64,000 bases of DNA, taken from the NCBI GenBank assembly GCA_965284565.1, contig OZ260100.1, positions 3,100,001 to 3,164,000 of the forward strand, read 5' to 3'. A program made the position numbers and the translations under genes. This stretch comes from BRH-c54 sp965284565. Its GTDB lineage: Bacteria > Bacteroidota > Bacteroidia > Flavobacteriales_E > Vicingaceae. The notes beneath the pieces are model-generated. The model worked only from the letters and a program-made list of their open reading frames with translations. It made no database searches and was not told the origin of the DNA. Positions 15,422-23,792 of the stretch are shown here, piece after piece; the stretch's first letter is position 1; each line of letters opens with the position of its first letter.

Positions 15422-16201
15422 CTAATTTTCTTCAATAAACTCAAGGTAGGCCATACCAAAATCTGTAATCATTAGTCTAGAATAGCTATTAATATTAGTC
15501 CAGGAACTACCTATATCCATCAATAATGATTTAGATACCAAATCTTGAACATAGAATTGAAAAAGCCCATCATCCATATCATTATAATGATTAGCTTTTG
15601 AATATTTATCAAATTCACTCATACTATTATCAATTCTTTGTTTTGCACTTCTAATATCTTCTAATTCTTTTGTTATATTTCCTATTTTACCTTCTCCTGT
15701 AAATATTTTAGTTAATTTTTCCTCTTGTTGAATCATTTCTTTATTTTTATGATATAGTGTGCTTTGATTCTCCCAAATTTTTCCAAAAGAAAAAAGAATT
15801 TCAATTTGTTCTTCATTTAATCTAGAGGTTATATCAAGGAATGTTTCTGAAAAATCAATTTCATTAGAAGAATTTAACCCGTTTATTAATATTTGTCTAA
15901 ACCTCCTCATCTTTTCTTCAGACTTCGTGGTTACAACTCTTTTTAAAATAGAATTAAAAAAATCATGAAAATTCTCAGTTTTTATATTATCTATATTAAT
16001 ATCTTCCTTATTGACTTTTTCAAAATATTCTATAAGCATTTCATTAAAAACATTTAATCTTTTTTGTTGAATTCTTCCACTGTATTCATAAGCCATTTCA
16101 ATCAATGGAGTCCCTATAAAAGGTATTTGACCAAAAGTTGATTTATAAAACGATTCAAATGTCGAGGTTATTATTATCTTATTAGATTCTGATAATTCCA
16201 T
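15422..16201 (-). CDS. Uncharacterised helical protein
   Basis: A 259-residue soluble protein of unknown function. The N-terminal half is alpha-helical with the segment QIPFIGTPLIEMAYEYSGRI, then NIKTENFHDFFNSILKRVV, then KSEEKMRRFRQILINGLNS. Similar architectures occur in stand-alone Flavobacteriia proteins that I cannot name. Residues about 165-200 form a coiled coil. The C-terminal part (DGLFQFYVQDLVSKSLLMD to ITDFGMAYLEFIEE) looks like a small winged-helix-like region of the kind seen in effector or regulator proteins. It is next to the repeat cluster, so horizontal origin or a defence role is possible but not shown. Confidence 0.65.
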   Translation of the reverse strand: MELSESNKIIITSTFESFYKSTFGQIPFIGTPLIEMAYEYSGRIQQKRLNVFNEMLIEYFEKVNKEDINIDNIKTENFHDFFNSILKRVVTTKSEEKMRRFRQILINGLNSSNEIDFSETFLDITSRLNEEQIEILFSFGKIWENQSTLYHKNKEMIQQEEKLTKIFTGEGKIGNITKELEDIRSAKQRIDNSMSEFDKYSKANHYNDMDDGLFQFYVQDLVSKSLLMDIGSSWTNINSYSRLMITDFGMAYLEFIEEN

Positions 16202-16615
16202 GGAGGTCTATTTATAGGTAATAAAAATAATTAATTACCAAAGATAATAAAAAGAAAAACGAAAAAACACACTTCTGATGTTGTAACCTTGCAGCTATGT
16301 CAGCTTCAAACAACATCTACTCCTATCAAGAGGAGAAAGTAATAATCAAAACTCAGAGTTTAAAATAAGATAGATTCATCACTTCATTTTTCTATCCCTC
16401 ATATTTCGGGATGAAAAAACTTGTTCAGAATGACAGTTCTAATTGGTTTTGTAGCGTGGGCAACCTCTTCCCTTTGGGAAGGTTGGGATGGGAATTGGCT
16501 TTGCAGCGTTGGAAAAGTTCCTATGGCTAGATCCCTATAATTACTTTCCTTACGTCAAGTAATATCGGGATAAGCGATTCACACAAATTTTGCTCTGCAA
16601 AATCTGGTTCTCTGC
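16202..16615. other. Gene-free stretch with degenerate repeats
   Basis: A -7-like element TATCTTTG (minus strand, 16239-16246) may serve the gene that ends at 15422. The centre holds ATTGGTTTTGTAGCGTGGG (16452-16470) and its diverged copy ATTGGCTTTGCAGCGTTGG (16493-16511). Between them is an imperfect hairpin, AACCTCTTCCC-TTT-GGGAAGGTT. No open frame is convincing. The hairpin could also end the icmF transcript arriving from the right. Confidence 0.5.
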
Positions 16616-19600
16616 TTACATGTTCCTCCTATACTGCCCGCCAACCATAAACAAGCTATCGGTTATTTGCCCTAAGCTGCAATATTTAGTGGCTTCCATT
16701 AGTACTTCAAAAATATTTTGGTTTTTAATGGCTGCTTCTTGTAAGTTGGCTAATTGCTCGGCTACCACATTTGCATTACCTTTGTGTAGTTCATTTAACA
16801 TGCCTATTTGGTATTGCTTTTCTGTTTCGGTAGCTCGTATTACTTCTTTAGGTAAAACCGTTGGAGAACCTTTAGAACTTAAAAAAGTATTTACACCAAT
16901 AATCGGGAATTCACCATTGTGCTTTAAGGTTTCGTAATACAAACTTTCTTCTTGTATTTTTCCTCTTTGGTACATGGTTTCCATAGCTCCTAACACACCG
17001 CCACGCTCAGTAATTCTATCAAATTCAGTTAAAACAGCTTCTTCTACTAAATCGGTTAGTTCTTCAATAATAAAAGCTCCTTGCAACGGATTTTCATTTT
17101 TCGCTAAACCTAACTCTCTGTTAATTATCAACTGAATTGCCATCGCTCTACGCACACTTTCTTCTGTTGGTGTGGTAATGGCTTCATCATAAGCATTGGT
17201 GTGTAGCGAGTTACAGTTATCATAAATCGCATACAATGCTTGTAATGTTGTTCTAATGTCATTAAAATCAATTTCCTGAGCATGTAAACTTCTACCACTT
17301 GTTTGGATGTGGTATTTCAACATTTGAGCTCTTGGATTGGCAGCATATTTTTTAGCTAAAGCTTTTGCCCAAATTCTTCTTGCTACTCTTCCAATCACTG
17401 CATATTCCGGGTCAATTCCATTACTAAAGAAGAAAGATAAATTAGGACCAAAAGCATCAATATCCATTCCTCTGCTCAAGTAATATTCCACGTAAGTAAA
17501 ACCATTGGCTAAGGTTAACGCTAATTGCGTAATAGGATTGGCTCCTGCTTCGGCAATATGATACCCTGAAATAGAAACGGAATAAAAATTTCTTACACCC
17601 TCTTCAATAAAATATTCTTGCACATCACCCATCAAACGTAAAGCAAATTCCGTAGAGAAAATACATGTATTTTGGGCTTGGTCTTCTTTTAAAATATCTG
17701 CTTGTACTGTTCCTCTAACTTTGGTTAAGGTCTCTGCTTTAATTTTATTATATACATCAGTAGGAAGCACTTGGTCGCCTGTCACGCCTAACAACATCAA
17801 CCCCAAACCATCATTTCCTTCAGGTAAATCACCTTGGTAAGCTGGACGTTTAGTGCCTTTTTCCTTGTAAATGGCTGCAATCTTCGCTTCAATTTCTTTT
17901 TCTAAACCATTTTCTTTGATGTATTTCTCACAGTTTTGATCGATAGCAGCATTCATAAAAAAACCTAACAACATAGGCGCAGGACCATTAATCGTCATAC
18001 TTACAGAAGTCATTGGATGCGATAAATCAAAACCTGAGTATAATTTTTTAGCATCATCTAAACAACAAATAGAAACTCCTGAGTTACCTATTTTTCCATA
18101 AATATCCGGACGAATAGCAGGGTCGTTACCATAAAGTGTAACCGAATCGAAAGCCGTAGATAAACGCTTAGCAGGCATTCCCAAACTAACATAGTGAAAA
18201 CGTCTATTGGTTCTTTCTGGTCCACCCTCTCCTGCAAACATTCTTGTTGGATCTTCTCCTTCACGTTTAAACGGAAATAATCCCGAAGTATAAGGAAATT
18301 CTCCAGGAACATTTTCCTGTAAGCTCCAACGCAACACATCTCCCCAGCCTTTGTATTTTGGTAATGCAACTTTAGGTATTTGTGTATGCGATAAGCTTTC
18401 CGTATGGGTTAAAATGGATAATTCTTTATCTCTAACTTTAAATTTATAAAAAGGTGCTTTGTATTTAGCTACTTTATCGTTCCATTCTTCAATAAGTATC
18501 CAGTTTTTAGGGTCGAAATCAAGTTTTAAGGCATCAAATTCTGCTTGTAGTACTTTGGCAATACTTTCGTCTTTAGTTTTAAGTATTTCTATGGTATTGT
18601 GGATGGCATACAATTTATCGGCAATAGCCACTTGCTCATCCACCCAGTTATCGTAAGACCTGTTGTTTTCTGCAATTTCAGACAAATAACGGTTTCTACT
18701 CGGTGGAATAACAAATATTTTCTCCGACATTTCTTTAGTAATCTCAAAAGTAGAAGACAAATCCGTTTTGGTTTTCTCTACCAATTTATCCATAATCACT
18801 TTGTAAAGCTCATTCATGCCCGGATCGTTAAACTGTGAAGCAATTGTTCCATAAACAGGAATATCGTCATCTGAAGCTTCAAAAAGCATGTGATTACGTT
18901 TGTATTGCTTTTTCACGTCTCTCAACGCATCCAATGCACCACGTTTATCAAATTTATTCAATGCTACTACATCAGCAAAATCAAGCATGTCAATTTTTTC
19001 TAATTGAGTAGCAGCCCCAAATTCAGGTGTCATTACATAAAGCGAAACATCCGAATGATCCATAATTTCGGTATCAGACTGACCAATACCAGAGGTTTCT
19101 AAAATAATTAAATCATATTCAGCAGCTTTTAATACTTGAATGGCTTCTGCAACATGTTTACTCAATGCTAAATTACTCTGACGAGTAGCTAATGAACGCA
19201 TATAAACCCTTTCATTTTTAATAGCATTCATTCTAATTCTATCTCCAAGCAATGCTCCACCAGTTTTTCTTTTTGAAGGATCTACAGAAACAATGGCTAT
19301 GGTTTTATCTTCAAAATCAATTAAAAATCGTCTTACCAATTCATCTACCAAAGAAGATTTTCCTGCCCCACCTGTTCCTGTAATGCCTAAAACTGGGGCA
19401 TTTCCTATTGAAACTGAAGAGAAAGCTTTTTCAAAATCTTCATGTCTGTTTTCAGCTAAAGAAATTAATCTGGCAATGGTTGGGATATTTTTATTTTTCA
19501 GAGAATTGGCAAGGTTATCTGTTTTTGGAAGTGCTGGAGTTGGGTTATCACACTTTTGTATCATATCATTAATCATTCCTTGCAAGCCCATAGATCTACC

Positions 19601-19978
19601 ATGGTCGGGATGATAAATCCTACAAATTCCGTAAGCTTCTAATTCTTCAATTTCAGATGGAAGAATGGTTCCCCCTCCTCCACCAAATATTTTAATGTGT
19701 TCGCAACCTTTTTCTTTCAATAAATCATACATGTATTTAAAATACTCCACATGTCCGCCTTGGTAGGAAGTCATAGCAATAGCATTGGCGTCTTCTTCAA
19801 TGGCACAATTCACCACTTCATCCACACTTCTATCATGTCCTAAATGAATTACTTCAACACCAGTTGCCTGAATAATTCTACGCATAATGTTGATAGCTGC
19901 ATCATGTCCGTCAAACAAACTAGCAGCGGTAACAATTCTAATTTTATTTTTAGGCGTGTATTTTTCTATTATTTCCAT
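16616..19978 (-). CDS. icmF: Fused isobutyryl-CoA mutase IcmF (B12-binding domain, G-protein chaperone and mutase)
   Basis: A 1120-residue cytoplasmic enzyme with the full IcmF order. Residues about 12-140 are the cobalamin-binding domain with DGHD (H25 is the likely lower axial ligand). Residues about 195-420 are the MeaB/ArgK-type GTPase with P-loop GTGGAGKSS (201-209) and NKFDKRGA. From about 560 to the end is the (beta/alpha)8 mutase barrel. The signature FPFKREGEDPTRMFAGEG distinguishes IcmF from methylmalonyl-CoA mutase. It interconverts isobutyryl-CoA and butyryl-CoA (or related acyl-CoAs) using adenosylcobalamin, and the fused GTPase gates cofactor loading. It is a single gene, and a consumer of the B12 whose uptake genes lie near 52-58 kb. 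Confidence 0.95.
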   Translation of the reverse strand: MEIIEKYTPKNKIRIVTAASLFDGHDAAINIMRRIIQATGVEVIHLGHDRSVDEVVNCAIEEDANAIAMTSYQGGHVEYFKYMYDLLKEKGCEHIKIFGGGGGTILPSEIEELEAYGICRIYHPDHGRSMGLQGMINDMIQKCDNPTPALPKTDNLANSLKNKNIPTIARLISLAENRHEDFEKAFSSVSIGNAPVLGITGTGGAGKSSLVDELVRRFLIDFEDKTIAIVSVDPSKRKTGGALLGDRIRMNAIKNERVYMRSLATRQSNLALSKHVAEAIQVLKAAEYDLIILETSGIGQSDTEIMDHSDVSLYVMTPEFGAATQLEKIDMLDFADVVALNKFDKRGALDALRDVKKQYKRNHMLFEASDDDIPVYGTIASQFNDPGMNELYKVIMDKLVEKTKTDLSSTFEITKEMSEKIFVIPPSRNRYLSEIAENNRSYDNWVDEQVAIADKLYAIHNTIEILKTKDESIAKVLQAEFDALKLDFDPKNWILIEEWNDKVAKYKAPFYKFKVRDKELSILTHTESLSHTQIPKVALPKYKGWGDVLRWSLQENVPGEFPYTSGLFPFKREGEDPTRMFAGEGGPERTNRRFHYVSLGMPAKRLSTAFDSVTLYGNDPAIRPDIYGKIGNSGVSICCLDDAKKLYSGFDLSHPMTSVSMTINGPAPMLLGFFMNAAIDQNCEKYIKENGLEKEIEAKIAAIYKEKGTKRPAYQGDLPEGNDGLGLMLLGVTGDQVLPTDVYNKIKAETLTKVRGTVQADILKEDQAQNTCIFSTEFALRLMGDVQEYFIEEGVRNFYSVSISGYHIAEAGANPITQLALTLANGFTYVEYYLSRGMDIDAFGPNLSFFFSNGIDPEYAVIGRVARRIWAKALAKKYAANPRAQMLKYHIQTSGRSLHAQEIDFNDIRTTLQALYAIYDNCNSLHTNAYDEAITTPTEESVRRAMAIQLIINRELGLAKNENPLQGAFIIEELTDLVEEAVLTEFDRITERGGVLGAMETMYQRGKIQEESLYYETLKHNGEFPIIGVNTFLSSKGSPTVLPKEVIRATETEKQYQIGMLNELHKGNANVVAEQLANLQEAAIKNQNIFEVLMEATKYCSLGQITDSLFMVGGQYRRNM

Positions 19979-20051
19979 AATTTATTGCTTTACGAACTAA
20001 GTGTTGCGAAATTAGTAAAAATCTATTGTTTTTGATGCTTGTAAAGAACTA

Positions 20052-21002
20052 CTAATTACTGATTTTTTCCATCGGAATACTATCTTTTGTCAATCCGAAA
20101 AATGAGGCTAACCAATAAGTAGAGTGAAAACCAATATCATCGGTATGAAAATCGTGTTCACCTCCTTGATGAATAGCATCTCCCGGATCTATCAATAATT
20201 TGTGTTTCACCTTTTTAGATTTTAGCAAAATAATTTTTAACTCATCATCAGCATTGTAAAAATACTGTGCATACAACACATCAACCCCTTTGTAATTGGT
20301 GTAAAATTCATTATTAGCTGTATCAAGTTGATGTTTTTCTACCCATTGATTTAATATTTTATCAGAATTTTTTTCTGGAACAATGATATCATCTTCTCCC
20401 TGAACAATAGCAACAACAGGTTGTTTTTCGGGTGGTAAAGTATTCTTATCAAACAAATTGGAAGGTGCTGCTAACATTGCTCCCGATTTAAAAATGGTAG
20501 GGTAAGCATTTAGCAAAGCATTTGTCATGGCTCCTCCGGCTGACATTCCAACAATAAATACTTGATTACTATCGATATTATAATGGTTAAAAGTATAATC
20601 TATCATTTCTTTAATAGAAGCCACTTCTCCTTTGTCTTTTTTGGATTCAAAACCTAAAAAGAAATTGAAGCATTTACCAGCATTATTAATCATTCGTTGC
20701 TCTGGGTAAACAACTATAAAACTTAAACTGTCTGCCAATTTATTCCAACCTGTTTCACTAGCAATTTGTTCTGCCGATTGTGTGCAACCATGCAGTACAA
20801 AAACTAAAGGAACTTTTGTTGACTCAGGTAAATTCTCAGGCACATAATTGTACATTTTTAAATTTCCTTTATTTTCTCCAAAATCTTTAATTTGAGATAT
20901 TTGCACTTGTGCATTTGAACAAGAAGATAAAGATACAAACAAAAAGAGAAGCTGTAAATAAATACAGCTTCTCTTTATTATTTTACTATTACAAAACATC
21001 AT
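20052..21002 (-). CDS. Lipoprotein esterase of the PHB-depolymerase (LpqC-like) family
   Basis: An alpha/beta hydrolase with an N-terminal signal and lipobox (SLSSC, so probably a lipoprotein). Signatures are VLHGCTQSAEQIA for the oxyanion region and GMSAGG for the nucleophile elbow. An aspartate in QGEDDIIVP and a histidine in GGEHDFHTDD are the probable remaining triad members. I prefer the ATG at 21002 (316 residues); an ATG at 21017 would overlap the pnp stop by 11 bases. The region coding for the signal peptide also forms the rho-independent terminator expected for pnp. The substrate may be a polyester or short acyl ester. Confidence 0.85.
   Translation of the reverse strand: MMFCNSKIIKRSCIYLQLLFLFVSLSSCSNAQVQISQIKDFGENKGNLKMYNYVPENLPESTKVPLVFVLHGCTQSAEQIASETGWNKLADSLSFIVVYPEQRMINNAGKCFNFFLGFESKKDKGEVASIKEMIDYTFNHYNIDSNQVFIVGMSAGGAMTNALLNAYPTIFKSGAMLAAPSNLFDKNTLPPEKQPVVAIVQGEDDIIVPEKNSDKILNQWVEKHQLDTANNEFYTNYKGVDVLYAQYFYNADDELKIILLKSKKVKHKLLIDPGDAIHQGGEHDFHTDDIGFHSTYWLASFFGLTKDSIPMEKISN
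20930..20976 (-). terminator. Terminator-like hairpin inside the esterase signal-peptide region
   Basis: Perfect 14-base arms at 20943-20956 and 20963-20976, with a six-base loop. On the minus strand they are followed by TTTTTGTTTGT. The hairpin begins 30 bases after the pnp stop codon, the usual place for a terminator, but it lies within the first codons of the next gene. Confidence 0.8.
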
Positions 21003-21006
21003 TTTA

Positions 21007-23145
21007 TTATTCTGCATTTTGTTTTTGAGGTCTTTCTAAAAGTACTTTTCTTGATAGTTTTAGTTTACCTGTTTTTTGGTCAACTTCAATCAGTTTAACT
21101 TCTATTTCTTGTCCTTCTTTCAACACATCTTCTACTTTTTCTACTCTATCCCAGTTGATTTCAGAAATATGAAGTAATCCGTCTTTTCCAGGAATAATCT
21201 CCACAAAAGCACCGAAGTTAGTAATCGATTTTACTTTACCTTTATATACTTCTCCAACTTCAGGAACAGCAGTAATAGCTTTAATTCTAGCTAAAGCAGC
21301 ACTCATTGCTTCACCATCATTAGTCATAATATCTACAATACCTTTATTGTCTTTTTCTTCAATGGTAATAGTTGCTCCAGTAGAAGCTTGTATTTCTTGG
21401 ATAATTTTTCCACCTGGTCCAATTACTGCTCCAATCATTTCTTTAGGAATAGTGATTTGAGTAATTCTTGGTGTATGTGGTTTGTAATCTGTATTAGGAG
21501 CTGACATGGTTTTAGCAATTTCTCCTAAAATATGTAATCTTCCTTCTCTGGCTTGGGCTAATGCTTCTTCCAATACTTGATAAGATAATCCATCTACTTT
21601 AATATCCATCTGACAAGCAGTAATACCTTCGGTAGTTCCTGTTACTTTAAAATCCATATCTCCAAGGTGATCTTCATCTCCTAAAATATCAGATAATACA
21701 GCGTATTTATCTCCTTTAGAAATTAATCCCATTGCTATACCAGAAACAGGTCTTTTAATTTGAACCCCCGCATCCATTAATGCTAATGTTCCAGCACAAA
21801 CAGTTGCCATAGATGAAGAACCGTTTGATTCTAAAATTTCAGAAACAATTCTTATTGTATAAGGATTTTCCGAACCTGTTGGCAACATTGGTTTTAAAGC
21901 TCTCATAGCTAAATTCCCATGTCCAATTTCTCTTCTACTCGTTCCTCTATTTGGATAAGCTTCTCCTGTACAAAATGCAGGGAAGTTGTAATGTAAAAGA
22001 AACTTAGAAGTATCTCTAAAAGTAGCGGCATCAATCAATTGCTCATCCATTTTATTACCTAAAGTAACTGTAGTTAACGACTGAGTTTCTCCTCTTGTAA
22101 AGATAGCAGAACCATGAGCTCCTGGCAAATAATCTACTTCACTCCAGATAGGACGAATTTCATTTAATTTTCTTCCATCCAAACGAGTTCTTTCAGCTAA
22201 AACACAATCTCTTACTGCTTCTTTTTCAATATCATGGAAGTATTTTTTCAATAAAAATGTTTGTTCCAATTCTTCTTCAGATAATAAAGTTTTTGCTTCT
22301 TCTCTAATTGCCTTGAATTTCTCCCCTCTTAATTTTTTATCAGCAAGACCTTCTTTAGCAACTGCATAACATTTATCGTAAATTGCTGTTCTAATTTTAT
22401 CTTCTAAATCAGCTATAGGAGCTGGCTCGTGAGTATAATCTCTTTTTACTTTTGACTTTTCTACCTCAGCAGCTAAATCTAATTGTAATTGACATTGTTT
22501 TTTAATTTCTACGTGAGCAAGTTTAATAGCTTCTAACATTTCTGCCTCAGAAATTTCTAACATTTCACCTTCCACCATGTTGATATTTTCTAATGTTCCT
22601 GCAATCATCATATCAATATCCGATCTTTCTAAATCTTCTCTTGTAGGGTTAATTACAAAGTTTCCATCTATTCTTGCAATACGCACTTCTGAAGTTGGTC
22701 CATTAAATGGAATATCAGAAACAGCAAGAGCTGCAGAGGCTGCTAAACAAGCTAAAGCATCTGGCAAGGTATCATCTCCATGAGAGATAAGGTTTACTAC
22801 TATTGAAGTGTTTGCATGATAGTCATCTGCAAATAATGGACGTATAGCTCTATCTATTAAACGACAAACTAATACTTCACTATCTGAAGGACGTGCTTCT
22901 CTTTTTAAGAAACCTCCAGGAAATCTTCCTGCAGAAGCGTATTTTTCTTTGTATTCTACTGTAAGTGGTAAAAAATCTGTTCCTTCTGATGCTTCTTTAT
23001 CTGAAACTACAGTTGCTAACAACATAGTATTACCCATTTTTAAAACTACAGATCCATGAGCTTGTTTAGCTAATCTACCTGTTTCAATTTCGATGGACCT
23101 TCCATCGCCTAATGTGTAGGATTTTTTAATTCCAATTTTTGACAT
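21007..23145 (-). CDS. pnp: Polynucleotide phosphorylase
   Basis: A 712-residue enzyme that degrades RNA 3' to 5' using phosphate, as a homotrimer in the cytoplasm. It has two RNase PH domains (about 10-230 and 315-545), a KH domain with IGPGGKIIQEI around residue 570, and an S1 domain from about 620 (GKVKSITNFGAFVEIIPGKDGLLHIS). The length and domain order are standard. It follows rpsO on the same strand, a gene order conserved across bacteria. A terminator-like hairpin separates the two, so pnp may have its own promoter. Confidence 0.97.
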   Translation of the reverse strand: MSKIGIKKSYTLGDGRSIEIETGRLAKQAHGSVVLKMGNTMLLATVVSDKEASEGTDFLPLTVEYKEKYASAGRFPGGFLKREARPSDSEVLVCRLIDRAIRPLFADDYHANTSIVVNLISHGDDTLPDALACLAASAALAVSDIPFNGPTSEVRIARIDGNFVINPTREDLERSDIDMMIAGTLENINMVEGEMLEISEAEMLEAIKLAHVEIKKQCQLQLDLAAEVEKSKVKRDYTHEPAPIADLEDKIRTAIYDKCYAVAKEGLADKKLRGEKFKAIREEAKTLLSEEELEQTFLLKKYFHDIEKEAVRDCVLAERTRLDGRKLNEIRPIWSEVDYLPGAHGSAIFTRGETQSLTTVTLGNKMDEQLIDAATFRDTSKFLLHYNFPAFCTGEAYPNRGTSRREIGHGNLAMRALKPMLPTGSENPYTIRIVSEILESNGSSSMATVCAGTLALMDAGVQIKRPVSGIAMGLISKGDKYAVLSDILGDEDHLGDMDFKVTGTTEGITACQMDIKVDGLSYQVLEEALAQAREGRLHILGEIAKTMSAPNTDYKPHTPRITQITIPKEMIGAVIGPGGKIIQEIQASTGATITIEEKDNKGIVDIMTNDGEAMSAALARIKAITAVPEVGEVYKGKVKSITNFGAFVEIIPGKDGLLHISEINWDRVEKVEDVLKEGQEIEVKLIEVDQKTGKLKLSRKVLLERPQKQNAE

Positions 23146-23206
23146 AATTTATTTTATTATTTAATTTATAAAAACACACCTTGTGTTTTCTTTTGGTTAC
23201 TTTTTT

Positions 23207-23246
23207 TTAACAAAAAGGGGGATACAATCTATTTGCCTCCCCCTTT
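23207..23246 (-). terminator. Terminator between rpsO and pnp
   Basis: Arms AAAGGGGGA (23214-23222) and TCCCCCTTT (23238-23246) are perfectly complementary. On the minus strand the stem is followed by TTTTTGTTAAA-type sequence. It should separate or attenuate transcription from rpsO into pnp. Confidence 0.75.
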
Positions 23247-23281
23247 AAATTTTAATACGAACTTGAAAAAATCATTTTCAA

Positions 23282-23551
23282 TTATCTTCTTATTGAAAGT
23301 TTTTTAATCAACTCTCTATACTTGACAATGTCTTTTGCTTTGTAGTAATCTAGTAATTTTCTTCTTTTACCAACTAAATCTAATAAAGCTTTTTGAGTTC
23401 TAAAGTCTTTTTTGTTTTTCTTTAAATGCTCTGTTAAATGACTAATTCTGTAGGTAAACAAAGCTATTTGTCCTTCTGTTGACCCTGTGTTTTTAGCGTC
23501 TCCGCTAAATTCTTTAAAGATTTCTTGTTTTTTTTCTGATGCTAAATACAT
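23282..23551 (-). CDS. rpsO: 30S ribosomal protein S15
   Basis: An 89-residue protein with the S15 signature: GSTEGQIALFTYRISHLTEHL near residues 23-43, and KRRKLLDYYKAKDIVKYREL near 62-81. It binds 16S rRNA in the central domain of the small subunit. The length is the normal 89 residues. It precedes pnp, as in many bacteria. A likely -7 element, TACATTTG, lies 50 bases upstream. Confidence 0.97.
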   Translation of the reverse strand: MYLASEKKQEIFKEFSGDAKNTGSTEGQIALFTYRISHLTEHLKKNKKDFRTQKALLDLVGKRRKLLDYYKAKDIVKYRELIKKLSIRR

Positions 23552-23600
23552 GCTAAAATTGTTTTTAATGTTTATTATGTACGTTCTTAATTTAAGGCTG

Positions 23601-23608
23601 CAAATGTA
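23601..23608 (-). promoter_or_regulatory. Probable -7 element of the rpsO promoter
   Basis: The minus strand reads TACATTTG, an exact TAnnTTTG match, 50 bases before the rpsO ATG. The -33 region is not a clean TTTG. Confidence 0.5.
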
Positions 23609-23792
23609 AGTATTTATTTAAAGAAGTTGTTTAAAGTCCCAAAAATAAATTAAAAAATGTTTCTTTTTACACACTACTTCGTTATTTTCTCCAACCATAG
23701 CTTAGGCTATGCTTGTCAAAAATCCCTCGTATTTCAAAAAAATAATTCATTTTCATGGTTATATTAAGGCTTAAAACAACTTCATTACCAAA

